64,000 nt of DNA, from assembly GCF_003056355.1 (NCBI RefSeq), contig NZ_PYVW01000002.1, positions 372,001 through 436,000 on the forward strand, read 5' to 3'. Source of the stretch: Devosia naphthalenivorans (GTDB lineage: Bacteria > Pseudomonadota > Alphaproteobacteria > Rhizobiales > Devosiaceae). The notes beneath the pieces were generated by a model. The model saw only the letters and a program-made list of their open reading frames with translations, was not told the origin of the DNA and did not search any database. Positions 62,278 through 64,000 of the stretch are shown in pieces; positions within the stretch are counted from its first letter, which is position 1, and each line of letters begins with the position of its first letter. A program made the position numbers and the translations under genes.

Positions 62278-63987
62278 TCAGTCCACGAAGTCGAACTTGT
62301 CGACGTCAAACAGCCCTCGGTCGGTCATCTTGAGATGCGGGATGACTGGTAGGGCGAGGAACGCCACCTGCAAGAAGGGCTCGGGCAGCACGCATCCCAG
62401 GGCATAGGCCGCCTCGCGCAGCGCATGCAGATCGTGCGTAACCGCTTCGAATGGCTCAAGGCTCATTAGCCCAGCCAGCGGCAGGGCCAGTTCGGCGGTG
62501 ATCTTGCCCTCATCGGCAACAGCGAAGCCGCCGCCGAGTTCGATCAGGCGGTTGACGGCCAGAGCCATATCGGCGTCAGTGGCCCCGATCACCGTGATGT
62601 TGTGGCTGTCATGTCCAACTGACGACGCGATGGCACCGCGCTTGAGCCCAAAGCCCTTCACGAACCCGCGGCCGATATTGCCGTTGCGCCCGTGCCGCTC
62701 GATCACGGCAACCTTGAGCACGTCGGCTCTGAGATCCGGCAGGGTGCCTCGCTCATCCACGGGAAGCGTTGCGCTTTCCCGGAAGGTCAGGATCAGGCCT
62801 GGCTTGACCCCGATCACCGGCGTCTGGTTGCGATCGGCGCGTGCCGGCACGATGAAATCATCTGCCGAGACGTGCCTGGCCTTGACCGAGTGCAGCCCGA
62901 CCGGCGGCACAGGCACCCGCGCGGCGAAAAGCTCGGGGCCCACCAGCCGGCCTCCGGTCACCACCTCGGAGACGCGGCAGTCTTCAAGGCTATCGAGTAA
63001 CGCAATATCGGCTCGCCAACCTGGCGCCAGCAGGCCGCGGTCCGTCAAGCCGAAGATGCGTGCTGCCGAGTGGCTCGCGGCACGATAAACATGGTGCAGC
63101 GGCCGGCCCATGGCGATCAGCCGCCGGATCGAGCTATCGAGATGACCCTCTTCGGCGATATCGAGCGGGTTCCGGTCGTCGGTACATAGCGCCACGAAGG
63201 ATGAAGTATTTTCGTCCAGAATCTCGGCCAGCGCCTTGAGATCCTTTGACACCGAACCCTCCCGGATCAGGATCGCCATGCCTTTGGAGAGCTTTTCGCG
63301 CGCCTCGGCCGCGGTGGTCGCCTCATGGTCGGTGCGGATTGCTGCCGCGAGATAGCCGTTGAGGTCGATGCCGCGCAGCAGTGGGGCGTGCCCATCGATA
63401 TGGTGGCCCTGGAACGCGGCGAGCTTGGCGATGATCCCCGGATCGGCATTGAGCACGCCCGGGAAATTCATCATCTCGGCCAGGCCAATTACTTTGGGAT
63501 GCCCGCGGAACGGCTCTAGGTCTTCAATCTCCAATGCCGCGCCGGAGGTTTCAAACGCCGTTGCCGGGACGCACGAAGAGAGATTAACCCGGACGTCCAT
63601 GATGGTCTGCTCGGCGCAATCGAGAAAATACTTGATCCCCTCGGCGCCCAACACATTGGCGATCTCATGGGGGTCGCAGAAAACCGTCGTCACGCCATGC
63701 GGTAGCACGCAGCGATCGAACTCGAAGGGGATTACCAACGAGGATTCAATATGCAAATGAGTGTCGATGAAGCCGGGCACAGCGAAGCGCCCTTTGCCGT
63801 CGATCTCTACCGCTCCTTCATATTCCGCATGCGTGCCCACGATCCTGTCATCGACGATGGCGATATCGGTAAGCGTGACATCGCCCGTGATGACATCGAG
63901 CATTTGCACGTTCTTGATCACCAGATCGACTGGCGCCTTCCCTCGTCCGGCCATGATCATGCGGGTGAGCGCCTGGGCTGAAGTCAT
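62278..63987 (-). CDS. ade: Adenine deaminase
   Basis: The 569-residue amidohydrolase converts adenine to hypoxanthine, which XdhAB oxidises. It shows the metal-binding [12 protein letters not shown] (72-83, His77 and His79), [31 protein letters not shown] and the C-terminal domain with [19 protein letters not shown], all typical of bacterial Ade. The gene is complete in the window: ATG at 63987, 13 bases before the edge. It is convergent with glcB. Confidence 0.96.
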   Translation of the reverse strand: MTSAQALTRMIMAGRGKAPVDLVIKNVQMLDVITGDVTLTDIAIVDDRIVGTHAEYEGAVEIDGKGRFAVPGFIDTHLHIESSLVIPFEFDRCVLPHGVTTVFCDPHEIANVLGAEGIKYFLDCAEQTIMDVRVNLSSCVPATAFETSGAALEIEDLEPFRGHPKVIGLAEMMNFPGVLNADPGIIAKLAAFQGHHIDGHAPLLRGIDLNGYLAAAIRTDHEATTAAEAREKLSKGMAILIREGSVSKDLKALAEILDENTSSFVALCTDDRNPLDIAEEGHLDSSIRRLIAMGRPLHHVYRAASHSAARIFGLTDRGLLAPGWRADIALLDSLEDCRVSEVVTGGRLVGPELFAARVPVPPVGLHSVKARHVSADDFIVPARADRNQTPVIGVKPGLILTFRESATLPVDERGTLPDLRADVLKVAVIERHGRNGNIGRGFVKGFGLKRGAIASSVGHDSHNITVIGATDADMALAVNRLIELGGGFAVADEGKITAELALPLAGLMSLEPFEAVTHDLHALREAAYALGCVLPEPFLQVAFLALPVIPHLKMTDRGLFDVDKFDFVD

Positions 63988-64000
63988 CGATCCGTCCTGC

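Overview
The window reads as a chromosomal stretch of an alphaproteobacterium of the order Hyphomicrobiales, and the gene content resembles Devosia and its relatives. That placement is an inference from gene families, high G+C, split exopolysaccharide genes of ExoF/ExoY type and purine-degradation gene order; no rRNA or tRNA is present to confirm it. About 59 protein genes are supported, most packed into operons with 4-base ATGA overlaps.

Layout. 1-1038: end of a membrane cytochrome b gene and a Tat-exported molybdopterin oxidoreductase. 1391-2935: DEAD-box RNA helicase, closed by a clear terminator. 3001-5214: otsB-otsA for trehalose synthesis. 5430-7068: two LuxR-type regulators. 7387-42164: a large exopolysaccharide locus of the Wzx/Wzy type. 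It holds a tyrosine-kinase-like ATPase, chain-length protein, outer-membrane export protein, ExoY-like initiating transferase, flippase, polymerase, seven glycosyltransferases, a UDP-xylose synthase-like enzyme, an asparagine-synthetase-like protein, a deacetylase, a GMC oxidoreductase, a six-gene amino-sugar block, a third LuxR-type regulator and the dTDP-rhamnose operon rfbACBD. Inside it, at 12188-16176, sits a four-gene module of acyl carrier protein, GNAT-like acyltransferase, AMP-forming ligase and PLP decarboxylase. Its ligase and decarboxylase resemble families usually reported with exosortase systems, but no exosortase is visible here. This module is the strongest candidate for an undescribed system.

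42181-63987: after a META-domain protein comes a purine catabolism island. Adenine deaminase and guanine deaminase feed xanthine dehydrogenase (xdhABC). PuuD makes 5-hydroxyisourate, UraH and the UraD half of a PuuE-UraD fusion carry it to allantoin, and the PuuE half opens allantoin to allantoate. AllE and AllA finish to glyoxylate, which malate synthase G (glcB) uses. A BMP-type ABC importer is embedded in the island. No allantoate amidohydrolase is seen. A small ArsR/SRPBCC gene pair with a well-formed shared operator is inserted between allE and the fusion gene.

Two families of intergenic hairpin repeats occur only in the purine half (45.3-62.3 kb). No insertion sequence, CRISPR array, tRNA, rRNA or replication origin was recognised.
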